Part shown: positions 10,303 through 21,400 of the stretch, piece by piece | How positions within the stretch are numbered: position 1 is the first letter of the stretch | Layout: each line of letters begins with the position of its first letter | Origin: Przewalskia tangutica | Taxonomy: Eukaryota > Streptophyta > Magnoliopsida > Solanales > Solanaceae | DNA length: 64,000 nucleotides | Direction of reading: 5' to 3' | Assembly (NCBI GenBank): GCA_029844215.1 | Contig: CM056734.1 | Span: forward strand, 19,106,501 to 19,170,500 | Made by a program: the position numbers and the translations under genes | The notes under the pieces: model-generated | The model's database searches: none | What the model was told of the DNA's origin: nothing | The model's input: only the letters and a program-made list of their open reading frames with translations

Positions 10303-12257
10303 AGCATGTATGGTGATATATGTACTATCACGCTAATGTCTGTAATGTGGGCATTGGAGCTGTTTTCCACAAAGGTGTCCAAGAGTTTAATGAAACACTA
10401 GTTTCTTTTACTTCTAAATTTTAGTTTATTCTTTAATTAAACAAGTGATAAAATTCCAAACTCAAATCCATATAAATTAAATTCTGAATTCGTGTTTGCG
10501 TGAAAACATGAAGTATGTAAAAAGTGGAAAGTAAAAATGGAGGAGTACACTTAATTATGAGATTATATGAAGCCCTATCAAAATCATAATGTGAGTTTCC
10601 ACTTTCCATCCTCCTTCAAAATTGTCTCACCAACTATTCTCTATCCGGAGTAAGAATATGTTTTTGTAACGAATGAATATTAGATCTAACTTAACCTCAA
10701 AGTTAATTTGTAGGGTGAAGATTGTTCAAGTCCATATAAGGATGATTTCGATCCGGTGGGCCAGACTGCTATGATGAAATTACCTTCAAAATATAAACCG
10801 AATAAAATAGTTAGTCGTAAAGTGATTGAGAAATGAGGATCAGAGTGTGGCCCTGTGAGCCAAATGACGTCTTGATAGACGCGTGCGATTGTGGCCTTGC
10901 GGACTGAGCTGCTATGCGAAACTTTCTACAAAATCAAAGATAGATGAAATAGTTAGTGCATGGATATATAGATATGCGAAATGAATAAATGAGGATAAGA
11001 ATGTGGCCCCGTGGGCCGAGCTGCTATGCGAAAACCCCCTTCAACGTTGCTAACTTCCCTAACTTTTGGGGTATTTGAAAGAAATTTTCGGGTGCGCGAA
11101 ACACACCTCGCGTGTAGTGTGTGAGTGTCAATTTTCCAGAATGAAAGAAATATGAGTGGGATGACAGTTTAGGAAAAGCATTAACAGATAGCAATTAAGA
11201 CAACATGCAAATATTCATATTTAAAGGACATTTTAGGCAAAAGGTAAAAATAAAAAAAATAAGTGTAAAACACAAAAAGAAGCGATTTAAGCAAATAAAG
11301 AAAAATAAAGAACAGTAATTAACCTAAGTCTGTTATGGTTAAGAACCTAGTCATCTCCAGTGGAGTCGTCATGCTGTAATATTCCATTTTGACCGGAGTC
11401 GAAATGGAATACGACGAATGTTTGCAATGATTTCTTAATTGAATCATTGTTTTAAGGAGTCGCCACCTAATTTTTATAGTGAACTAAGACACTTTTAAAT
11501 AGCACAAAATGCTATAAATGATCTCCATTTAATGGTCCGCGAAACTTACAAGATTCCAAGTAAGGGTTCTTTATTATCCTAAAGGGAAGGGGTTAGACAT
11601 CCTATAGGATCCGCTAACTTGCAGTTGTCCGGTCAAACTTAGGTTGGTATTATTGTGCTAACATGTATTCTACAATTCTAAAGGTGTTCTACAATTATTA
11701 AACTAACTAAGAGATATTTAAACTAGACATGCAGATATTGTTTTTAAAAAAAAGATATATATTTAACAGGATTGTAACGAAAGCAAAAATCATATAAGAG
11801 GGAGTGAAGAGAACTTAGCGGTATTTTGCTTTTATTTTCCTTTTCTGCACAGACTTTAATTTTGGGATGCGTCTCCGGGTACTTGCAAAAAATACTTAGT
11901 AAAAGAGTTAGTAAATAATAAATAAGCTATCAAATAAACACAATGTATGTATGTATATATATATATATATATATAGTGTGGGCTCAACTAGTGTTATGCC
12001 ATGAGTACTGAGACATGAGAAGCCAATATCGCCTCGGTTGCGGTTGACTCGCCTTGCCGGTGAACAACACTATGCATTCTCGTCTTTATATTGTTCTTTT
12101 ACTTTCATCCTTGCCCACATATTCCGTCTCACTTACCATGGAGGCCTCCAATCGACGGATAAATCCTTCATTGGCCAAAGTGTAGTATCGTGTTTAAACC
12201 AGTGGGATTTTTTACCAAGTGTAACAATCTGTTCGAATCAGTGAACCTTCCCCATGT
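10303..12257. other. non-coding DNA with degenerate dispersed repeats
   Basis: No gene was recognised. Three degenerate copies of a roughly 130-bp unit, with words such as GTGGGCC and GCTGCTATGCGAAA, lie at about 10735-11040. From about 11380 to 11660 there is a stretch resembling a dispersed LTR-type repeat (GGAGTCGCCACCTAATTTTT, then GGGTTCTTTATTATCC, then GATCCGCTAACTTGCAGTTG); I recognise the word pattern but cannot assign the family. This is the left flank of the large three-LTR element. Confidence 0.4.
11943..11976 (+). repeat. (ATGT)n(AT)n microsatellite
   Basis: ATGTATGTATGT followed by about eleven AT dinucleotides. Simple repeat, probably length-variable. Confidence 0.9.
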
Positions 12258-12262
12258 ATAAT
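12258..12262. repeat. left target-site duplication of the three-LTR element (ATAAT)
   Basis: ATAAT directly before the first LTR base; the same five bases follow the last LTR at 29507-29511. Five bases is the usual duplication length for gypsy-type integrase. Confidence 0.9.
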
Positions 12263-12480
12263 TGTTACACCCCGTAAGTTCAGGACATGTAAAAGAGAAT
12301 GTACGAAAGGAAACAAGACTTGGAAATTAGTACGAAAGGAAGAATTGTTTTTCCGACGGAAAATCTTCCGGACGACGGAAAGGAAAAATGTTCGTTGTTG
12401 AGAATTGGATTCTCAAAAGGCATTATTTGAAGATTATGGAACTTATTAAAATTATGGAAATTTATTTTTACGGATTTGGT

Positions 12481-12567
12481 CACGTGGGGCCCACCCGAGG
12501 AATTTTATGTTTTGTGGGGCCCACGAGGGTTACGGAATTTTATGGACGAATGAGAGGGCGACACGTG
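12481..12567 (+). promoter_or_regulatory. G-box and GGGCCCAC cluster in LTR1
   Basis: Two CACGTG G-boxes (12481-12486, 12562-12567) surround two GGGCCCAC words (about 12487-12494 and 12518-12525). CACGTG binds bZIP/bHLH factors and GGGCCCAC resembles TCP-type site II elements. Both G-boxes recur in LTR2 (18667, 18742) and LTR3 (24803, 24879). Promoter function is inferred. Confidence 0.45.
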
Positions 12568-14560
12568 GCACCCTTATGTGGTCTTGGACGAAAATGCAAG
12601 GGGTAGAATGGTCATTTGACCTATGTAGATGATAAGTCTTCAAGCTTGACATAATTGACTAGTCAACTTGTCCACATAGGCTTAATCCTTGTGATATTCA
12701 TCCTAGCCTCACATTTGTTGATATCTAGACCCTCCAATGTGTTATATGTATCATACTAGTGCAAGACTAGCTCACTTTACACTTAGAAAATATCACAACA
12801 CAATTGTTCTTGGAGACTTGCTCTCGGGTTTGGTGATTCTCCCACACAAAAAATTTAGTTTGTGATCCTTTGTTCACAAGACTTTAACCCAAGGTTCCTA
12901 AGAGTGTTGTAAGGTTATCTCAATAGAAAGATTTCGGAAAAAACACATTTTTACGTTAGTCGCAAGGCGGAAACTAAGGGAGTTCTTCAACTTTGAAGTT
13001 AGAACTTGAATATGGGTTCTTCATAGGCCTCTAAGGAGTGCTTGGAGCGGATTGGAACCTAAGGAAAGGAGCTAAGAATTGCTAAGGCGCGACTTTGGAA
13101 TCTTGGAAATTTTAAGGGCTTATAAAGGTATAAATTTTGTCGTTTTGGTAGTTAAGACTTACTTATTGTTGTAGCTATGGATTTTAGCAAACATGTGTTA
13201 TATAGTATGAAGTTTGATATGTTTATTGGCAATTGGAACCCTAATCCGAAATCTAGCATGTTTAACTTTAAGATTTCAATTCTAGTCGATTATTAGTCTA
13301 AGCGTCGCATGTTGTATAAAGAAGGAAATTGTAGTTGTTGAAGTTGTTTAGACTATATAACATGTTAGACCTTAGAACTTGGAATTGTAAGAAGGATTGA
13401 AAAAGACTTAATGTTGTTCTAGAGGTTGGCCGAGAATGGCTTTTGGCATATTCACTATTTCGTATGAATTGTGGGGCGGAATTTTACACGTATTGTAAGG
13501 CGTGTAATCCCCTTTGTTTGGTTGTTGTTTGGAGCCTTAAATGTGACTTGTTGGTTTTTGTATTCGGCCTTGAAAAAGGTGGCAAAGTGAGTAGAAACAA
13601 AGGAAGTGCTGCCCGATTTTCCGTAGAATTAGAGACTAAATACTTAGTATTATTTCTACATAGAGACTAGAAGTTGATAGCCTTGTTGTGACCATTATAG
13701 GTTGACACTTCTACCTACGGTGTATTCGGCTTAGCTTGTGGATTTAGCCGAAAAGGTATGTGAACTATCTCCTCTTCTAGCATGATTCCTTAGAATAAAG
13801 AAAGTAAGTTCTACTCCTTGAATGATCCATTCCTTGCTTGTATTTGGATTGCCTAAAATAGAATTTGTTCTATGTACTTCCTTGAGTGTACTTTGATGTT
13901 TAAATTGTAAGTAGTATAATCCATTTCCTTAGGGAAGTTTGGATTCTTATAAGTGAAGGTATTTTTCTTAAAGTACATAGAGACTTGAAAAGGAAGTGGT
14001 TTCGAAATCTTTTGGCTAGTGCCTTAGTTCTAAAACCTAAAGGTCATTATAATGACTTTAGAAGTCAAAGGAGTGATTTACTTATTTGATTTAAAAGAGG
14101 AGAAATGACATGATTTAAGAGAAGTAACTTGCGTTAAGGGTGAAGTTACTTGAGGTTTAAAAAGTGGAAGAAAACTTGTTTTCTAACTATTAAGAGACTT
14201 GAAGTATTTTGAAAGTTAAGAACTTGTTTTGTAAGTATGTGATACTTGGTTTTAATAGTATAAGTCTCTTGGTTATTGAAGGAATGGATACGTCTAAAAC
14301 CATAAGGGTTATAACGGCTTTATGGGAAGTTGGTTATAACGGCTTTAGGGAAGGTTTTGAAAGTTGTCTATTTTGATTAATCGGCATAAGTTGCCTAGAT
14401 TGTGAAAATTTAGAGTTACTTGATTTCAAGCTTTGAAATGAGTTTTCTAAAAGTGTAGTAACTTACTTTGAAAAATAGACACGCCTTGATACTACGGGTG
14501 TTAGTATCTTGGGGCTTTACATAGAAAGGAGTCTTTTATAAAAGAATGTACGTATGTAGT

Positions 14561-15890
14561 ACTTTGACTTGTTAAAAGAGAATTATTCTATGTATGCCTT
14601 GATTAGTACTTTGGCTTGATAAATTGAGAATTTGTCTAAGTGTGCCTTGATAAGTACTTTGACTTGTTAAAAGAGAATTATTCTATGTATGCCTTGATTA
14701 GTACTTTGGCTTGATAAATTGAGAATTTGTCTAAGTGTGCCTTGATAAGTACTTTGACTTGTTAAAAGAGAATTATTCTATGTATGCCTTGATTAGTACT
14801 TTGGCTTGATAAATTGAGAATTTGTCTAAGTGTGCCTTGATATGTACTTTGACTTGTTAAAAGAGAATTATTCTATGTATGCCTTGATTAGTACTTTGGC
14901 TTGATAAATTGAGAATTTGTCTAAGTGTGCCTTGATAAGTACTTTGACTTGTTAAAAGAGAATTATTCTATGTATGCCTTGATTAGTACTTTGGCTTGAT
15001 AAATTGAGAATTTGTCTAAGTGTGCCTTGATAAGTACTTTGACTTGTTAAAAGAGAATTATTCTATGTATGCCTTGATTAGTACTTTGGCTTGATAAATT
15101 GAGAATTTGTCTAAGTGTGCCTTGATAAGTACTTTGACTTGTTAAAAGAGAATTATTCTATGTATGCCTTGATTAGTACTTTGGCTTGATAAATTGAGAA
15201 TTTGTCTAAGTGTGCCTTGATAAGTACTTTGACTTGTTAAAGAGAATTATTCTATGTATGCCTTGATTAGTACTTTGGCTTGATAAATTGAGAATTTGTC
15301 TAAGTGTGCCTTGATAAGTACTTTGACTTGTTAAAAGATAATTATTCTATGTATGCCTTGATTAGTACTTTGGCTTGATAAATTGAGAATTTGTCTAAGT
15401 ATGCCTTGATAAGTACTTTGACTTGTTAAAAGAGAATTATTCTATGTATGCCTTGATTAGTACTTTGGCTTGATAAATTGAGAATTTGTCTAAGTGTGCC
15501 TTGATAAGTACTTTGACTTGTTAAAGAGAATTATTCTATGTATGCCTTGATTAGTACTTTGGCTTGATAAATTGAGAATTTGTCTAAGTGTGCCTTGATA
15601 AGTACTTTGACTTGTTAAAGAGAATTATTCTATGTATGCCTTGATTAGTACTTTGGCTTGATAAATTGAGAATTTGTCTAAGTGTGCCTTGATAAGTACT
15701 TTGACTTGTTAAAAGAGAATTATTCTATGTATGCCTTGATTAGTACTTTGGCTTGATAAATTGAGAATTTGTCTAAGTGTGCCTTGATAAGTACTTTGAC
15801 TTGTTAAAAGAGAATTATTCTATGTATGCCTTGATTAGTACTTTGGCTTGATAAATTGAGAATTTGTCTAAGTGTGCCTTGATAAGTACT
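14561..15890 (+). repeat. 95-bp satellite array in LTR1 (about 14 units)
   Basis: Head-to-tail 94-95-bp units. Each is a dimer of related halves of 47 and 48 bp: one begins AGTACTTTGACTTGTTAAAA, the other AGTACTTTGGCTTGATAAAT. The array ends in a degenerate half-unit (ACTTTGGCTTGTTAAAGAG). Many one-base length differences are AAAA versus AAA in the same spot. Confidence 0.95.
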
Positions 15891-16056
15891 TTGGCTTGTT
15901 AAAGAGAATTATTCTAAGTGTGCCTTGGTAAGGATTTTGGCTTGTAATTAAGGATTTGCCTATGTGTCTTTGGAAATAGCGGTTGTGTGCTATTGTTATA
16001 TCGATCGCCGGTCATTCCGGGTTTGTGGCATTTGCATTATTAGTGGATTTGCTACC

Positions 16057-16312
16057 CACGATGCGAGGAATACCTCACGCGAGTCCGTAGGGCTTGTGCG
16101 GGTGAAATAGTCCCGTGCGGCGGGTCCGACCTATGCGAGGAATACCTCATGCGAGTCCGTAAGGGCTTATGCGGGTGAAATAGTCTATGCGAGAATACCT
16201 CATGCGGTCGAAAGGGCTTATGCGGATGAAATAGTCCCGTGCGGGCGGGTCCGACTATGCGAGGAATACCTCACGGGTCCACAAGACCTATCACGGGTGA
16301 AATAGTCCGGGA
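16057..16312 (+). repeat. GC-rich short array in LTR1
   Basis: Four degenerate units of about 55-75 bp containing TGCGAGGAATACCTC, GGGCTTATGCGGGTGAAATA and GTCCCGTGCGGGCGGGTCC. Matching arrays are in LTR2 (22226-22480) and LTR3 (28368-28617). A related motif set, on the opposite strand, is in the solo LTR at about 38880-39040. Confidence 0.8.
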
Positions 16313-17204
16313 ATAGGATTGCTAAATGATCTTTGCGGGCGGATGGTCCCGCTTGATCATGAGCTTCCTAGTTTATATTGTAAGGATACTCTGTTTACTC
16401 TCATTGTTAGTAAGGCACAATGTGTTGTATTTTGATTATCATATATGTCCCGGATTTTTGTGTTACCATGGTCATGCTTTTACGAGGTGGGATTAGGGCA
16501 TGGGACCACGAGTATTGAGGACACAGGTGGGACTGGGTGTTCATGTATCCTTTTTGGTGTTAGTACTTCATGGACTGCCGGCAGGGAGGAAGGATTCCAG
16601 GGGCATGATTGATATTATTGGCGTGAGACCCATGGCTAGATTGAGTAATGACTTTGAGGCATGCGTCCACGACTTGATATGATCGCTTATGTCATGTATC
16701 GTAGGTTGGCTATCATCACGTGTCTCTGTTTTGTTTAGAATTATGATTTCATTCTGATACTTATTGTTCACATACTTGGTACATTCTTCGTCTTGACCTC
16801 GCCCGAGCTGCGTTAAATCCGCGAGTTTAGGTATGCGATTCGGTGATCGGCAGTGTAGGATCTGCTCGGGGTTTTGGATAAGCTCCTTCTATTAGGAGTT
16901 TATCTTTGGTATATGTCCTTCAAGATGAGCTTTGTATAGTTTTGGGTACGGCGGGGCCTTGTCCCGTCATAGTTCAGTTTAACTCCTAGATGTCTGTATT
17001 CATATGTGGGATTTGACTTATGTACGGTGTAATGTCTTTTGTTTATGTATATATGGCAGCCTTGTCGACTTTTCCCTTGCACGTACGGTTGTTTTAAAAG
17101 AAAAAAAAAATGAGGTGTTATTTAATTTCCGCAGTTTACTTGTATTGTTAAGGTAGAAGGTGCCCGTGTAGGGCACCGATCCACGCCCGAGGTTGGGGTG
17201 TGAG

Positions 17205-17215
17205 TGGTATCGAGC
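17205..17215 (+). other. primer-binding site after LTR1 (tRNA-Met type)
   Basis: TGGTATCGAGC, one base short of the initiator-Met site TGGTATCAGAGC seen intact in G2. Confidence 0.7.
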
Positions 17216-18435
17216 GATCGATCCTCGGAATGTCTGACCGTGTCTAGTAAGTCTTGATTATCGGTGTGTTGCGCCACACCCATAAACGAGGCTACAGGAC
17301 ATTTAGGAGTTGGTTTCTATTCTTTTCACTCTAAGATCGTGCCATAGAGTGTTAGTAAGAAAATTCCTCTCGGCGTATTGTTGTATTCTGATTATGCCTC
17401 GAGGAGAGCGGCCTTGAAGGGCAAAGGAGTAGCAGGAGCTACTAGTCGGACTCGAGAGAGTTGATAGGGCTTATGCCCGGGGTATATCGGATGTTGTTCG
17501 CGATCGGCGAGTTCTTGCGCCGAGTTTGAGGCCAGCACGAGCCTCCGGTTCTCGGTTAGGAGAAGACTATAGGGTCGTGAGGAAGCGATTATGTTTTTGG
17601 CCAAGATAAGCGGAGCTAGCGATTTGTAAGTGATAGTACCCTGCAGGTAGGGATACTTTGATTAGTAAGTGAGAAGTAAGAATGTTGACAAGAATGATAG
17701 GTGAACCGAGACTATAGTTGTATAAAGTTCACAAGTTGTAATTACCAGTATAAGTGTAAGGCAGATAGGGAAAATTATCTGATAGAAATATTTTGGCTTA
17801 TGTGTGAACCTCTAGTGAATAGGGGATAGGGTAAGAAGTACCTTGAGATAAGAGATTTATTTGGACTAAGAATGAGAAGTTAAGCGTGACGATGAGTCGG
17901 GTTATGGACTCATTTCGGGTCAGTCGATAGTTTGGAATGGGGTGATGTCAGTTAGAAATGGTCCCGTTATGTGGTAGGGTCCTGGGGATGTCAGGCCCAA
18001 GTTTAGATAATCGTTGTACGGGTTTGTGGACGCGTTCCACCGGAACTAGGTCGTAAGGACCGAGGAGAGCCTTAGCAGGAAATTCAAGTAGCATAATGGC
18101 CAGGTTTGATTAGTAACTCCAAGGATTGGAGAACAGAAACAATATTTGAGAATATGTACGTGTACTAGATAAGTTTGAAAGTACGAGAAAGTATGACAAG
18201 TAAGGAAAGAAAGGAACCTCTAAGGATCCCGCGTTTGGGAAGACTGTAACCTTCAAGTTTTGTGAGAAGGGACCACGGACGGAAGGTCCATTATTATGTT
18301 AACGTATGTTAGGCGATGGCCAGGTGTGGCATCGTTAGTCTTGTGGAGTATTGATTGATAGGCATAGTATAGAGTTTATGCCGGAGTTTGTATAGCTTGG
18401 CAACCGACTAAGAACATTCGGGGACGAATGTTTCT

Positions 18436-18448
18436 AAGGGGGGAAGAA
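18436..18448 (+). other. polypurine tract before LTR2
   Basis: AAGGGGGGAAGAA immediately 5' of TGTTACACC. The copy before LTR3 is shorter (AAGGGAAGAA, 24578-24587). Confidence 0.85.
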
Positions 18449-21400
18449 TGTTACACCCCGTAAGTTCAGGACATGTAAAAGAGAATGTACGAAAGGAAAC
18501 AAGACTTGGAAATTAGTACGAAAGGAAGAATTGTTTATCCGACGGAAAATCTTCCGGACGACGGAAAGGAAAAATGTTCGTTGTTGAGAATTGGATTCTC
18601 AAAAGGCATTATTTGAAGATTATGGAACTTATTAAAATTATGGAAATTTATTTTTACGGATTTGGTCACGTGGGGCCCACAGAAATTTACGTTTTGTGGG
18701 GCCACGAGGGTTCTGAATTTTATGGGACGAATGAGAGGCGACACGTGGCACCCTTATGTGGTCTTGGACGAAAATGCAAGGGTAGAATGGTCATTTGACC
18801 TATGTAGATGATAAGTCTTGAGCTTGACATAATTGACTAGTCAACTTGTCCACATAGGCTTAATCCTTGTGATATTCATCCTAGCCTCACATTTGTTGAT
18901 ATCTAGACCCTCCAATGTGTTATATGTATCATACTAGTGCAAGACTAGCTCACTTTACACTTAGAAAATATCACAACACAATTGTTCTTGGAGACTTGCT
19001 CTCGGGTTTGATGATTCTCCCACACAAAAAATTTAGTTTGTGATCCTTTGTTCACAAGACTTTAACCCAAGGTTCCTAAGAGTGTTGTAAGGTTATCTCA
19101 ATAGAAAGATTTCGGAAAAAACACATTTTTACGTTAGTCGCAAGGCGGAAACTAAGGGAGTTCTTCAACTTTGAAGTTAGAACTTGAAGATGGGTTCTTC
19201 ATAGGCCTCTAAGGAGTGCTTGGAGCGGATTGGAACCTAAGGAAAGGAGCTAAGAATTGCTAAGGCGCGACTTTGGAATCTTGGAAATTTTAAAGGCTTA
19301 TAAAGGTATAAATTTTGTCGTTTTGGTAGTTAAGACTTACTTATTGTTGTAGCTATGGATTTTAGCAAGCATGTGTTATATAGTATGAAGTTTGATATGT
19401 TTATTGGCAATTGGAACCCTAATCCGAAATCTAGCATGTTTAACTTTAAGATTTCAATTCTAGTCGATTATTAGTCTAAGCGTCACATGTTGTATAAAGA
19501 AGGAAATTGTAGTTGTTGAAGTTGTTTAAACTATATAACATGTTAGACCTTAGAACTTGAAATTGTAAGAAGGATTGAAAAAGACTTAATGTTGTTCTAG
19601 AGGTTGGCCGAGAATGGCTTTTGGCATATTCACTATTTCGTATGAATTGTGGGCGGAATTTTACACGTATTGTAAGGCGTGTAATCCCCTTTGTTTGGTT
19701 GTTGTTTGGAGCCTTAAATGTGGCTTGTTGGTTTTTGTATTCGGCCTTGAAAAAGGTGGCAAAGTGAGTAGAAACAAAGGAAGTCTTTTAGATTTTCCGT
19801 AGAATTAGAGACTAAATACTTAGTATTATTTCTACATAGAGACTAGAAGTTGATAGCCTTGTTGTGACCATTATAGGTTGACACTTCTACCTACGGTGTA
19901 TTCGGCTTAGCTTGTGGATTTAGCCAGAAAGGTATGTGAACTATCTCTCTTACAGCATGATTCCTTAGAATAAAGAAAGTAAGTTACACTCATCGAATGA
20001 TCCATTCCTTGCTTGTATTTGGATTGCCTAAAATAGAATTTGTTCTATGTACTTCCTTGAGTGTACTTTGATGTTTAAATTGTAAGTAGTATAATCCATT
20101 TCCTTAGGAAGTTTGGATTCTTATAAGTGAAGGTATTTTTCTTAAAGTACATAGAGACTTGAAAAGGAAGTGGTTTCCAAATCTTTTGGCTAGTGCCTTA
20201 GTTCTAAAACCTAAAGGTCATTATAATGACTTTAGAAGTCAAAAGGTGATTTACTTATTTGATTTAAAGAGGAGAAATGACATGATTTAAGAGAAGTAAC
20301 TTGCGTTAAGGGTAAAGTTACTTGAGGTTTAAAAGTGGAAGAAAACTTGTTTTCTAACTATTAAGAGACTTGAAGTATTTTGAAAGTTAAGAACTTGTTT
20401 TGTAAGTATGTGATACTTGGTTTTAATAGTATAAGTCTCTTGGTTATTGAAGGAATGGATACGTCTAAAACCATAAGGGTTATAACGGCTTTATGGGAAG
20501 TTGGTTATAACGGCTTTAGGAAGGTTTTGAAAGTTGTCTATTTTGATTAATCGACATAAGTTGCCTAGATTGTGAAAATTTAGAGTTACTTGATTTCAAG
20601 CTTTGAAATGAGTTTTCTAAAAGTGTAGTAACTTACTTTGAAAAATAGACACGCCTTGATACTACGGGTGTTAGTATCTTGGGGCTTTACATAGAAAGGA
20701 GTCTTTTATAAAAGAATGTACGTATGTAGTACTTTGACTTGTTAAAGAGAATTATTCTATGTATGCCTTGATTAGTACTTTGGCTTGATAAATTGAGAAT
20801 TTGTCTAAGTGTGCCTTGATAAGTACTTTGACTTGTTAAAGAGAATTATTCTATGTATGCCTTGATTAGTACTTGGGCTGGATAAATTGAGAATTTGTCT
20901 AAGTGTGCCTTGAGAAGTACTTTGACGTGTTAAAAGAGAATTATTCTATGTATGCCTTGATTAGTACTTTGGCTTGATAAATTGAGAATTTGTCTAAGTG
21001 TGCCTTGATATGTACTTTGACTTGTTAAAAGAGAATTATTCTATGTATGCCTTGATTAGTACTTTGGCTTGATAAATTGAGAATTTGTCTAAGTGTGCCT
21101 TGATAAGTACTTTGACTTGTTAAAGAGAATTATTCTATGTATGCCTTGATTAGTACTTTGGCTTGATAAATTGAGAATTTGTCTAAGTGTGCCTTGATAA
21201 GTACTTTGACTTGTTAAAAGAGAATTATTCTATGTATGCCTTGATTAGTACTTTGGCTTGATAAATTGAGAATTTGTCTAAGTGTGCCTTGATAAGTAGT
21301 TTGACTTGTTAAAAGAATTATTCTATGTATGCCTTGATTAGTACTTTGGCTTGATAAATTGAGAATTTGTCTAAGTGTGCCTTGATAAGTACTTTGACTT

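Larger units (their letters stand above)
12263..17203 (+). repeat. LTR1 of the three-LTR element
   Basis: 4941 bp, from TGTTACACCCCG to GGGGTGTGA; the final CA seems lost, next to the primer site. Internal order: promoter-like G-box cluster near position 220-305 of the LTR, unique AT-rich DNA, the 95-bp satellite (14561-15890), a GC-rich 55-75-bp array (16057-16312), then unique DNA ending with an A-rich tract (17099-17110). Several small open frames occur but none resembles a known protein or is kept intact in all three LTRs. Confidence 0.88.
17204..18448 (+). other. internal domain 1 of the three-LTR element
   Basis: 1245 bp between LTR1 and LTR2 with no open gag or pol. A possible gag-start vestige begins ATGCCTCGAGGAGAGCGG at 17394; the second domain reads ATGCCTCCAAGAGGAGCAAC at 23552 (MPPRGAT, like many gypsy Gag N-termini) before stops. 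It ends in a purine tract (AAGGGGGGAAGAA, 18436-18448) next to LTR2. Confidence 0.7.

Noticed and set aside
14561..15890. CRISPR-like regular repeat array
   Set aside because: Units are contiguous head-to-tail without unique spacers, in plant retroelement DNA.
17205..17215. tRNA-like sequence
   Set aside because: Only the 3' complement used as primer site is present; no cloverleaf can be formed.
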